Source: CBDATG01 sp965200145 (GTDB taxonomy: Bacteria; Chloroflexota; Dehalococcoidia; Lucifugimonadales; Lucifugimonadaceae). Taken from it: a stretch of 64,000 nt of DNA. The first letter of the stretch is position 1, and every line of letters begins with the position of its first letter. The notes beneath the pieces are model-generated. The model did no database searches. It was not told the DNA's origin and saw nothing but the letters and a program-made list of their open reading frames with translations. Positions 1-7,442 of the stretch are shown here, piece by piece. Where the stretch lies: assembly GCA_965200145.1 (NCBI GenBank), contig CBDATG010000002.1, positions 620,001-684,000 of the forward strand, in the 5' to 3' direction. A program made the position numbers and the translations under genes.

Positions 1-1
1 C

Positions 2-892
2 GCGCCCGTCGACGACTTCCCGCCGTTCCCAGAGGTTGACGGCGAGAACTCAATCCGAGTGGATGCAGGTGTCCTTCGAGCGGCACTCGACAGGGTAGTT
101 TACGCAGCCGCGGCCGATGACGCGCGTCCTGTATTGACTGGTGTGAAGATGGAGGTCGAGGGGGACAAGGCCACATTCGCTGCCGCGGACGGGTTCCGCC
201 TTTCGGTTGAGGTGGCGCAGCTCCGGGAACCGGTCTCAGAGCCATTTGAAGCGTTGATCCCGGCCAAAACCTTGATTGAGGTGCAGGGACTGCTCGCAGG
301 TTCCACTGGGATGGTGCAGATCTCCGTAGGCGAGGATGCCAAGGTCGCGAGGTTCAGAATCGCTGACGAGGTCGAGGTCATATCGTTGCTAATCTCTGGC
401 AACTACCCTGATTTCCGCAGTCTCATCCCAGAAAAGTGCGACACGACGGTCGAAATCACCGTAGATGGGATTGACAAGGTTTCTCGCACCGCGCAGGTTA
501 TAGCTCGCGAGGGCAGCTCGATTGTCCGCTTGATCGCAGACAAAGAGGGCGACGAGGAAGAAGAAGGAGAGAAATCGGAGGGCTTCAAGCGCGGTAACAT
601 TCAAGTCACTTCCAACTCGGAAGACCTCGGAAACGTGCTTGGAAAGATCCCCATCCGGATCGAAGGCAATGACGGCAAGATCGCGTTCAACGTGCGCTTC
701 ATTTCGGAGTTGGTCAGCCACGCTACCGGCGGTAAGTCCCAGATGGACCCAATTCGAAGCGATGATGACGATGAGCCGCAGTCGTCAATGATCCTGATGC
801 AGATCACGACGCCATCAAGTCCGGCCGTCTTCAGGCTGAGTGAACATCCGGGCTTCACGCATGTCGTGATGCCGATGTACGTCCAGTGGTGA
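2..892 (+). CDS. dnaN: DNA polymerase III beta subunit (sliding clamp), 5' end cut by the window
   Basis: Ring-shaped clamp that tethers the replicative polymerase to DNA. The reading frame is open from base 2. The residues before the first possible in-window start (a GTG at 59) read DFPPFPEVDG, which is the usual end of the first clamp domain, so the gene begins outside the window and the GTG is not its start. What remains covers the second and third clamp folds, including GNYPDFRSLIP near the middle and a C-terminus ending VVMPMYVQW, close to the common PMR-type ending. An acidic insert (DKEGDEEEEGEKSEG) and a second acidic stretch (SDDDDE) lie in loops of the third domain. It converges with the MFS gene, with about 90 bases between them. 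Family assignment is confident. Confidence 0.93.
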   Translation, partial: APVDDFPPFPEVDGENSIRVDAGVLRAALDRVVYAAAADDARPVLTGVKMEVEGDKATFAAADGFRLSVEVAQLREPVSEPFEALIPAKTLIEVQGLLAGSTGMVQISVGEDAKVARFRIADEVEVISLLISGNYPDFRSLIPEKCDTTVEITVDGIDKVSRTAQVIAREGSSIVRLIADKEGDEEEEGEKSEGFKRGNIQVTSNSEDLGNVLGKIPIRIEGNDGKIAFNVRFISELVSHATGGKSQMDPIRSDDDDEPQSSMILMQITTPSSPAVFRLSEHPGFTHVVMPMYVQW

Positions 893-985
893 TTACTGCG
901 TGCCGCTGAGGCGACCCCCGCCAACGCGCAACTCGAGCATCCTGAACCGTCCGCACCGCGGGCGGGCATCCTTGATCGGCGCGGG

Positions 986-2257
986 CTATTCGCGTTGAGA
1001 TTCCCGCATTGGTCGGTAGCGATACCGACTGATGCCGGGAGCCAACAGCCAGACAGCCGCGACCACTAGCACTGAGATCGCACCGCCCAGAATCATCACC
1101 GGGCCTGCGCCGATGATGCCACCGACGAACGACACCTCCATTTGCCCGAGGTGGTTTGCGCCCATCGCAGCGAATGAGTGCGCGCTGCTGGCACGTCCGA
1201 GCATTGAGTCCTTCGCCGTCAGCTGAACCAGTGCCTGGCGCATCGTCATGCCGACTGCGTCTGTCATACCCAATAGAGCCACAACGCCTAATCCGACCCA
1301 GAATATCCTGTTCAACCCGAACGCGAACAGGAGCAACGCGTAAATCAAAGTCGCAACGAGCACAATCAGACCTTTGCGTCGCCAACGTTCGGTGATGAAC
1401 ACGAACATGCTTCCCACAACACCGCCAGCGGAGTTGAACGATGTCAGTAACGCGGTGCCTTCTGCGCCCAGTCCGTATAGTGCATGTGCGAAGAACGGGA
1501 AGAGCATTCGGTAGAAGCTCACGATCGTGACACCGATATCCAGCAGGTATAGTCCGGGCAGTATCGGATGCCTCCTTACGAAGTGGAAGCCCTCGACGAT
1601 TGTTCCCCAAGTCACCCGTCGGTTGCCACCCTGCGGCTCACCGGACGCGCGGATCATCAGCGGTGCCAACACCGATATGCCTGCAATGCCGCAAGTGACC
1701 AACAGTGTCGGTCCGACTCCGAATATGTTGTAGAGCGGTGCGAAGAGCTGAGGTGCAGCGATCGACGCGACCTGCATCGTCGATGTCGAAACCGTCACGG
1801 CCGTCGTCAGGTGGGAACGCGGAACTGTCCGCGGCAGCATGGCAGGTCGCGCTGAGTTGCCCAGCATGTTGACGATACCGGTCAGACCAGTGACTGCCCA
1901 GATGTGCCACGGTTGGAGCAGATCGGCGAAGGCGAGCAACGTCAGGGCGATGATCGACGCGAACGAGACTAATTGGGTCATCGCCATCAAGAGCTTGCGA
2001 TTCACAACATCAGCCAGCGCGCCGCCGTAGATCACCACTGGCATCTGCAACAAACTGACCGCCCCTAGAATGCCGAGCTGCGCCGCCGATCCGGTGACGT
2101 CATATATCCATTGACTCGTCGCGAGCAGTCGCATCTGCATCGCGACCGTCATCGTGACCTGCGCCAGCCACAGCAGCGTAAAGTCGTAATGCGCGAACGC
2201 AGACCACGGCCGAATGCTGTGGCTGTGGGCACTCGATCTTGGGTTCCTGGTAGTCAA
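986..2257 (-). CDS. Major facilitator superfamily transporter (MFS_3/EntS-like)
   Basis: Predicted inner-membrane secondary transporter of 423 residues with about 12 hydrophobic segments, the usual MFS size. The loop after the second segment reads GGALADVVNRKLLM, matching the MFS motif A pattern G-x3-D-x2-xR-+. The overall pattern (LFPFFAHALYGLGAEGTALLTSFNSAGGVVGS in the second half) resembles the EntS/MFS_3 group of exporters of small molecules. The substrate cannot be read from the sequence. The start is a TTG at 2257; an in-frame stop lies a few codons upstream and no ATG is available. It is transcribed away from the downstream dehydrogenase, sharing a roughly 190-bp divergent region. Good family confidence, no substrate call. 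Confidence 0.85.
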   Translation of the reverse strand: MTTRNPRSSAHSHSIRPWSAFAHYDFTLLWLAQVTMTVAMQMRLLATSQWIYDVTGSAAQLGILGAVSLLQMPVVIYGGALADVVNRKLLMAMTQLVSFASIIALTLLAFADLLQPWHIWAVTGLTGIVNMLGNSARPAMLPRTVPRSHLTTAVTVSTSTMQVASIAAPQLFAPLYNIFGVGPTLLVTCGIAGISVLAPLMIRASGEPQGGNRRVTWGTIVEGFHFVRRHPILPGLYLLDIGVTIVSFYRMLFPFFAHALYGLGAEGTALLTSFNSAGGVVGSMFVFITERWRRKGLIVLVATLIYALLLFAFGLNRIFWVGLGVVALLGMTDAVGMTMRQALVQLTAKDSMLGRASSAHSFAAMGANHLGQMEVSFVGGIIGAGPVMILGGAISVLVVAAVWLLAPGISRYRYRPMRESQRE

Positions 2258-2448
2258 CCGTCGCAGGGCTTACAATTCCAACATCCGACCCTGGCTGCTA
2301 ACTAAGCTGACCAGGTCGCATTGAGACTCTGGAATAGTACAACCGACAGTGCATAGTTGTCGCAAACAGGGATTCGTCTACCATCAAACACCAGCCGGTA
2401 GTGCGGCTTGAACCGAACCATTAGACCGATACGACAAGGAGTAAAACC

Positions 2449-3264
2449 ATGAGCGAATTTCAAGGAAAGTCTGTGATCGTTACTGGCGGTGCGTTAGGGA
2501 TCGGCGGCGGTGTGTCGCTCGCATTCGGGGCAGTAGGTGCGAACGTTACGGTCATGGACATCGACGATGCCGCCGGTGCTGAGGTAGTGGCGATGATCAA
2601 CGCCGGGCCGGGCAATGGACAATACGTCCATGCAGACGCAGGAACCGCTACCGGATGCATGTCAACAGTCGATGCAGCTGTTACCGCTTATGGCGGCGTG
2701 GACGTACTGATCAATAACGTTGGCATCCAACCACCTAGTTCTTACGTCGATGCCGTGGACCTACCGGAGGATGCGTGGGACAGGATCATCAACGTTAACC
2801 TCAAGAGTCGATTCTTGATGGCGAAGTACTCGGTGCCACACATGCGCAAAGCGGGTGGCGGAGTGATCATCAGTGTCGCGAGCGTGCAAGGGTTGGCTTC
2901 CATGCCGTTCGTGTCAGCATATGCAGCAAGCAAGGGCGGTGACCTTTCGTTAACCCGCCAGATGTCAATCGACTTCGCCAAGGACAACATACGAGTGCTC
3001 TCGATCAATCCTGGCACCATCAACACACCGATGGTATGGAAAGCATTAGAAGGTACGGGCGATGATGTAGAGGCAGGGTTGCGTGAGTCGGCGAAGACGC
3101 ATCCGATAGGCAGGATAGGCGAGCCATCGGACATCGCGGATGCAATGCTGTTTCTTGCCAGCAGCAAGGCATCCTTCATCACCGGCTCGTATCTGAACGT
3201 AGACGGCGGGATGATGGCAGTTGGCGCATGGGCAGGCACAGTGGGCGCGTCCGGAAGCGAGTGA
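2449..3264 (+). CDS. Short-chain dehydrogenase/reductase (classical SDR)
   Basis: NAD(P)-dependent oxidoreductase of 271 residues. The cofactor motif TGGALGIG is at residues 12-19. An NNVGI variant of the NNAG motif follows, then the catalytic serine in the SVASVQG segment and the YAASK catalytic tyrosine-lysine pair. The C-terminal FLASSKASFITGSYLNVDGG is the standard SDR ending. An AAGGAG ribosome site at 2436-2441 sits 7 bases before the ATG and fixes the start. It is closest in style to glucose-1-dehydrogenase/3-oxoacyl-ACP-reductase-like SDRs, but the substrate is not predictable. It is separated by about 55 bases from the nfeD-type gene and may be cotranscribed with it. Confidence 0.9.
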   Translation: MSEFQGKSVIVTGGALGIGGGVSLAFGAVGANVTVMDIDDAAGAEVVAMINAGPGNGQYVHADAGTATGCMSTVDAAVTAYGGVDVLINNVGIQPPSSYVDAVDLPEDAWDRIINVNLKSRFLMAKYSVPHMRKAGGGVIISVASVQGLASMPFVSAYAASKGGDLSLTRQMSIDFAKDNIRVLSINPGTINTPMVWKALEGTGDDVEAGLRESAKTHPIGRIGEPSDIADAMLFLASSKASFITGSYLNVDGGMMAVGAWAGTVGASGSE

Positions 3265-3318
3265 CAGCAACTTGAGGCTCTTGCGCGATGACCACGCTGG
3301 GTACTGGCAGGGACCGAA

Positions 3319-4764
3319 ATGAAGACCTCGTCTAGCAGTATCTTGGCGCGAGCGTCAGTCCAAACTTGGCGAGGACCGCGTCTAGGCGCATCTGCCGTGT
3401 TGATGGCCATCGGCATCGTAATGCTGATGGCAAACCCGGTGGGAACGTTCTTTAACGCACCCGAGGCAACGCAGGCCCAGGCAGTCGGCATAACGACAGT
3501 GCGTCTCATCGAGATCGATCGTGCCATCGACTCTGTTACAGAGCGATTCCTGCTACGCGAGTTGGATGACGCACAGGCTTCGGGAACAAGCCTGATCGTG
3601 ATAAGGCTTAACACGCCGGGCGGTTCACTAGCCAGCACCCGCAAGATAGTATCTGCCATGCTTGCAGCTTCTACACCGATCGCTACATGGGTGGCTCCCC
3701 CTGGTGCTCAGGCCGCCAGCGCCGGGATTTTCGTAGCTGCCGCGGGCCACATATTCGCAATGGCGAGCGGTACGAACGCCGGAGCAGCGTCCGTAGTCTC
3801 GCTCACGGGCGACGAGTTGAGCGAAACCATGCAGGCCAAGGCGAACGAAGATGCGGCAGCGTTGATGCGAAGCATCGCCCGCGAGCGGGGGCGCAGTGTT
3901 ACAGCCTTGGAGGAGACCGTATTTGATGCTAAGGCTTACACATCCGACGAAGCACTCGACATCGGGATCGTCGACCTAGTCGCTTCGGATATCAACGGGT
4001 TACTGTCCGAACTCGACGGTGAGTCCGTTGATATAAACGGCAGAGAGGTGCAGTTGAACACCGGTGCCGCCTCTGTTGAACACGCTCAACTCGGAGCACT
4101 TGAACGGATGCTCACGATCATTTCGAATCCGAGTTTGGCCTTCCTGTTCATATCGCTCGGCGGCATTGGATTGATCGTGGAACTGTGGAACTTCGGGACT
4201 TGGATTCCCGGCATCCTAGGCATCGTGTTCCTAATACTTGGTTTCGCAGGCATTGGTCAGCTCTCATTCGAGTGGGCCGGGATCGCGCTCATCGGCGTGG
4301 CACTCGTGATGTTCACCCTCGAGATCGCGTTGGCACCCGGTCTCGGTATCTTCGGTATCGGCGGCGTGATTGCGTTGATTGCAGGCGGTTTGTTCCTGTT
4401 TCCAGTCTGGGATACTCCCGACCTTCCCGGTGCGCCAGGAATCGTAAACCGTTGGATGCTAGGCGGTGTTGGAGCTGTGATGCTGGGAGCCGTGCTACTC
4501 ATCATCCGAGAGATACGAAAGGACAACGAAGCAGTCCCGTACACGAGCAAGGGTTCGACGGACCTCCTCATCGGTCAGGTCGCCGAGGCCGTCACTCCGT
4601 TAACACCGACGGGATCGGTAAGAATCGCAGGAGAGTTGTGGAGTGCCGAGAGCATCTCAGGGAACGTCGATAAAGGGAACGTGGTCCGGGTTCATGCGGT
4701 GGACGGAGTAACGCTGATCGTCCGTCATGCGGAAGTCGCCGCCGATGAATCCTCCCAACGCTGA
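3319..4764 (+). CDS. NfeD family membrane-bound serine protease (ClpP-class, long form)
   Basis: 481-residue membrane protease. An N-terminal hydrophobic segment (about residues 23-40) precedes a ClpP-like domain. The nucleophile is Ser134 in AASAGIF and the partner is Lys174 in the AKANEDAA segment; the 40-residue spacing is close to the Ser-Lys dyad of the archaeal 1510-N stomatin protease. Four to five transmembrane segments follow (about residues 265-390), then a C-terminal NfeD OB-fold-like domain (GQVAEAVTPLTPTGSVRIAGE). Long NfeD proteins are typically encoded beside a stomatin/SPFH gene and are thought to cleave or assemble with it; that partner lies directly downstream here. An AT-poor leader with no strong ribosome site precedes the ATG. 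Confidence 0.92.
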   Translation: MKTSSSSILARASVQTWRGPRLGASAVLMAIGIVMLMANPVGTFFNAPEATQAQAVGITTVRLIEIDRAIDSVTERFLLRELDDAQASGTSLIVIRLNTPGGSLASTRKIVSAMLAASTPIATWVAPPGAQAASAGIFVAAAGHIFAMASGTNAGAASVVSLTGDELSETMQAKANEDAAALMRSIARERGRSVTALEETVFDAKAYTSDEALDIGIVDLVASDINGLLSELDGESVDINGREVQLNTGAASVEHAQLGALERMLTIISNPSLAFLFISLGGIGLIVELWNFGTWIPGILGIVFLILGFAGIGQLSFEWAGIALIGVALVMFTLEIALAPGLGIFGIGGVIALIAGGLFLFPVWDTPDLPGAPGIVNRWMLGGVGAVMLGAVLLIIREIRKDNEAVPYTSKGSTDLLIGQVAEAVTPLTPTGSVRIAGELWSAESISGNVDKGNVVRVHAVDGVTLIVRHAEVAADESSQR

Positions 4765-4771
4765 GTCTCTC

Positions 4772-4951
4772 GATGTCGGTCGGCACGGCCTTGAGCGTGT
4801 AAACTCAACCAAGTCGTCGTTCGTAGTTCTACACAGTAGCGCAGTCGTCAGTAATCCAACTTGATGTCGGTCGGCACGGCCTTGAGCGTGTAAACTCAAC
4901 CAAGTCGTCGTTCATAGTTCTACACAGTAGCGCAGTCGTCAGTAATCCAAC
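4772..4951 (+). repeat. 89-bp tandem duplication between nfeD-type gene and SPFH gene
   Basis: Two direct copies, 4772-4860 and 4863-4951, separated by two bases (period 91). They differ at one position only (G in TTCGTAGTTC versus A in TTCATAGTTC). Each copy contains a short dyad, TTGAG-CGTGTAAA-CTCAA. The second copy ends immediately before the AGGGGAG ribosome site of the SPFH gene, so the duplication lengthens the leader or promoter region of that gene. The near-identity suggests a recent event. No coding role is apparent. Confidence 0.97.
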
Positions 4952-4967
4952 AGGGGAGTAGCTCAAC

Positions 4968-5819
4968 ATGGGAATCATCAATTTCGTTAGAGATTACGAG
5001 CGAGTGGCCAGGTTCAGGCTCGGTCGGTTTGAAGGAATGATGGGACCGGGCATCGTTTTCGCGATCCCCATCGTGCACCAGATCCAGAAGATCGACACCC
5101 GAACGGCGGTGCTAGAGATACCGCGCCAAACGAACATCACGAAAGACAACGCGCCGATTGACATCGACTTCCTCGTCTACATGCGAGTCGATATCAATCA
5201 AGCACACTTGGCAGTTCTAGAGGTGGAGCACTATGCATCGGCGGTCGTGGGGCTGGCGACGACGACGCTTCGAGCGGTAGTCGGCGACATAAGCCTGGAC
5301 GATGTGCTTTCCCAGCGCGACCGTATCAACGAGCTGATCCGAACGCGGCTGGATCAAGAAACCGGACGCTGGGGTATCAAGGTAACGAACGTGGAGATAC
5401 GCGAGATTGAGCCTCCACGTGATATCCAAGAGGCGATGACGCGCCAGATGTCCGCCGAGCGTCTGCGTCGTTCGATGGTGCTGGAAGCGGACGGGCAGCG
5501 GGAGGCGGCTATTGCGGTGGCGAACGGCGAGAAGGAGGCCGAGATACTGCGTGCGGAAGGCGCGAAACAGGCGGAAATCCTCAAGGCAGAGGGGGACCAG
5601 CAGGCTGCCGTCCTGCGCGCTAGGGGTTACGCAGACGCTCTGGAACGCATCCAAGCAACAGCGACTGGACTTGGATCGAACACCATGACATTGCAATACA
5701 TGGACGCGCTGAAGGAGATGGCGGCAGGGCAGTCGACTAAGTTCGTATTGCCGATTGAGCTGACGAAGGTCATGGAAACGATCGGCGGCATCCTCCCTGG
5801 CAACCGCCGCAACGAATAG
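4968..5819 (+). CDS. SPFH/stomatin family (slipin/QmcA-like) membrane-scaffold protein
   Basis: 283-residue band-7 protein. The first 20-30 residues are weakly hydrophobic and begin MGIINFVRDYERVARFRLGRF, as in slipins that lie on the membrane. The PHB core runs from about residue 20 to 180 (RTAVLEIPRQTNITKDNAPI, then GDISLDDVLSQRDRIN). A coiled coil rich in Ala/Glu follows (EAAIAVANGEKEAEILRAEG). These proteins oligomerise in the membrane and partner with NfeD proteases, the gene upstream. AGGGGAG at 4952-4958 is a good ribosome site for the ATG. A strong hairpin follows the stop codon. Confidence 0.93.
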   Translation: MGIINFVRDYERVARFRLGRFEGMMGPGIVFAIPIVHQIQKIDTRTAVLEIPRQTNITKDNAPIDIDFLVYMRVDINQAHLAVLEVEHYASAVVGLATTTLRAVVGDISLDDVLSQRDRINELIRTRLDQETGRWGIKVTNVEIREIEPPRDIQEAMTRQMSAERLRRSMVLEADGQREAAIAVANGEKEAEILRAEGAKQAEILKAEGDQQAAVLRARGYADALERIQATATGLGSNTMTLQYMDALKEMAAGQSTKFVLPIELTKVMETIGGILPGNRRNE

Positions 5820-5832
5820 TGGGTATTCCGGT

Positions 5833-5859
5833 TGCGGACGGTTAATCGAACCGTCCGCA
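5833..5859 (+). terminator. Hairpin after the SPFH gene, probable transcription terminator
   Basis: A perfect 11-bp stem, TGCGGACGGTT pairing with AACCGTCCGCA, closes a 5-base loop (AATCG). It begins 14 bases after the SPFH stop codon. There is no clear T-run behind it, so it may be a factor-assisted terminator or an RNA-stabilising end rather than a classic intrinsic one. Confidence 0.6.
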
Positions 5860-6598
5860 GGGTCAATAGCCATCAGGGGTTGTTTCTCCCCGATTGAACA
5901 GCGAATTTTTACGTTCAAGTTAGTTGATGTGCAAAGCGGGTTATTACACGATTCCCTGGCGATCAATCGCGAGGCTAACTTAAACCGACAAAATCAGTTG
6001 AACGGACCTAATTTCCTAGGCGACGGATATGCCTTTCCCTCCGGAATCAGCTAGATTTCGGAGCAACGGTTCTGTTGCGATCACTCCCGCTGCTGCGACC
6101 GCCGTGCACGGGATGTCTGCATCGGTTCCGGCTGGGAAACGCCACCGACCAGATCAACGGGAACCTCGAACTTGCGGCGTGTGGTCTCAACGGCTAGGCC
6201 TTACGGTCCTCACGAGGTGCGAGTGAGGATTGAGCGCGCGCGATGAGCCGACGCACGCACGACGTTGCGGGGACAGGTCTCTGAGACAAACAGGAGACGG
6301 GGCAGAGGCTGCCATGTTCAATCTATACGCGTTGAATGATCGAGCTGCAACTCTGTGCCTTGCCCCCTGATTGTGACCAGCAGTGGCGAGTCCAGTCGCC
6401 CCGGTTGCTTTCGATCCACGGCCAAGTTGCTCTTTCGCGAAATGCGCCGCGCATACCGCCACAGATTCGCCGTTGTAACGGCAAGTATCCAGCATGTTGC
6501 CTTAATCACGCCGTATTATGCCGATATTCCAGCATATTGCGGCGTGTACACTGGATAGAGGGCATGGAGACAACGCGAACGGTTTACGGTTCGGACAG
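5860..6598. other. Long non-coding stretch, about 740 bases, without a supportable gene
   Basis: Only short frames without family character are present. Around 5885-5990 it is more AT-rich than the neighbourhood. A small 7-bp hairpin (TCCTCAC at 6207-6213 with GTGAGGA at 6223-6229) and the large inverted repeat at 6507-6546 are the only structures noticed. No match to tRNA, RNase P, tmRNA or SRP RNA signature sequences was recognised on either strand. It probably holds the promoter of the gene at 6599 and possibly remnants of something lost. Confidence 0.5.
6507..6546. promoter_or_regulatory. Long inverted repeat upstream of the unassigned gene (candidate operator or hairpin)
   Basis: The left arm CACGCCGTATTATGC (6507-6521) and right arm GCATATTGCGGCGTG (6532-6546) pair at 13 of 15 positions, with one G-T pair and one T-T mismatch, around a 10-base loop. 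The right half also resembles a sequence further upstream (ATCCAGCATGTTGC at 6487-6500 versus TTCCAGCATATTGC at 6527-6540), giving a direct repeat 40 bases apart. TACACT at 6547 directly follows and could serve as a -10 box. The position, 52 bases before the ATG, suits an operator, but a transcript hairpin is equally possible. Confidence 0.5.
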
Positions 6599-7318
6599 AT
6601 GGCTAAGCTAGGAATCATCGAATACCCGGATATCGGTTTGTTGGAGTGTTTGAACACCGCCCGCACTATCAAACTCGACTTCGGCGGTGAGATCAAACGT
6701 AGCGGACTTGCACACATATTGGGCATGTCTCCAAGCGGGGGAGCATTCGCAGCGAGGCTAGGATCGATGCGAATGTGGGGAATAATCAGCGGCAGAAGCA
6801 CGCTACGGCTAACAGATGCCGCGAGCCGCGCCATTGGCGACGGTGACGCAGGGTCTGAACCGACGTACGCGGTCGAACTGGCGCAGGGCGTGCCGCTCTT
6901 CAACATGTTGCACGACCGACTACACGCCGGCACTGCTGATAAGGCGGTGCTTGCTGCTACCGTTCAGGAGATAACGGACGCTCCGATGACCGATGTGAAT
7001 TCCAAATTGCCGCAGATAGAGCGACTGTTTAACGAGGTCAGACGTTACATGGAACCGACAGTCTCAAACCGAGCTCCGGCTCCTGAACGCGCGGATGAAT
7101 CAGGCGTAACATCCAGAGGTACGGTCATCGTTCGCGACCTAAATCCAGATCGGGAAACTCAGGCAACGCCATCCATGACGCTCAGTTTCGACGGCGGCGA
7201 GATGGTAATGGAAGAGACACCAGACAACATCGATCTGTTTATCACCGCCCTGGTAACCCGCAAACGCAAGCTAATGGAACCAAACACAGACAGTACGTCA
7301 TCCACTGACTCGATCTGA
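6599..7318 (+). CDS. Unassigned protein with an N-terminal winged-helix-like region (DUF5343-like)
   Basis: 239 residues from the ATG at 6599; the open frame could start upstream, but the family-like sequence begins at MAKLGIIEYPD. Residues about 8-75 have the rhythm of a winged helix: a helical segment, then SGLAHILGMSPSGGAFAARLGSM, MWGIISGR and LRLTDAASRAI. This recalls uncharacterised DUF5343-type proteins in which such a domain is followed by a segment like VPLFNMLHDRL, which is also present. The C-terminal part (residues 150-239) is low in hydrophobics and contains a possible beta-rich GTVIVRDLNPD...MTLSFDGGEMVME segment. There is no ribosome site, so it may be leaderless. It is isolated from operons, with uvrC converging downstream. 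Function unknown. Confidence 0.65.
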   Translation: MAKLGIIEYPDIGLLECLNTARTIKLDFGGEIKRSGLAHILGMSPSGGAFAARLGSMRMWGIISGRSTLRLTDAASRAIGDGDAGSEPTYAVELAQGVPLFNMLHDRLHAGTADKAVLAATVQEITDAPMTDVNSKLPQIERLFNEVRRYMEPTVSNRAPAPERADESGVTSRGTVIVRDLNPDRETQATPSMTLSFDGGEMVMEETPDNIDLFITALVTRKRKLMEPNTDSTSSTDSI

Positions 7319-7442
7319 GTGTGCAATCGCGCAGACCAGTCGAAGCGAGTCGATCTCACGCGGCCGCCCTCTCCGAGCTGTCGCGAGTTATGGCTGATGC
7401 CGATTGCCATGCGTGAGGCGACGCAGAAAGGGCATCGAGTCT

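Noticed and set aside
1..900. Replication origin near dnaN
   Set aside because: No dnaA, recF, gyrB or DnaA-box cluster is visible in the window; downstream genes are unrelated.
855..1610. Long minus-strand frame of 251 residues overlapping the MFS gene
   Set aside because: Arg-rich composition typical of a shadow frame; the MFS frame shows clear membrane segments.
5860..6500. RNase P RNA, SRP RNA or tmRNA in the long gap
   Set aside because: Signature sequences of these RNAs were looked for on both strands and not found.
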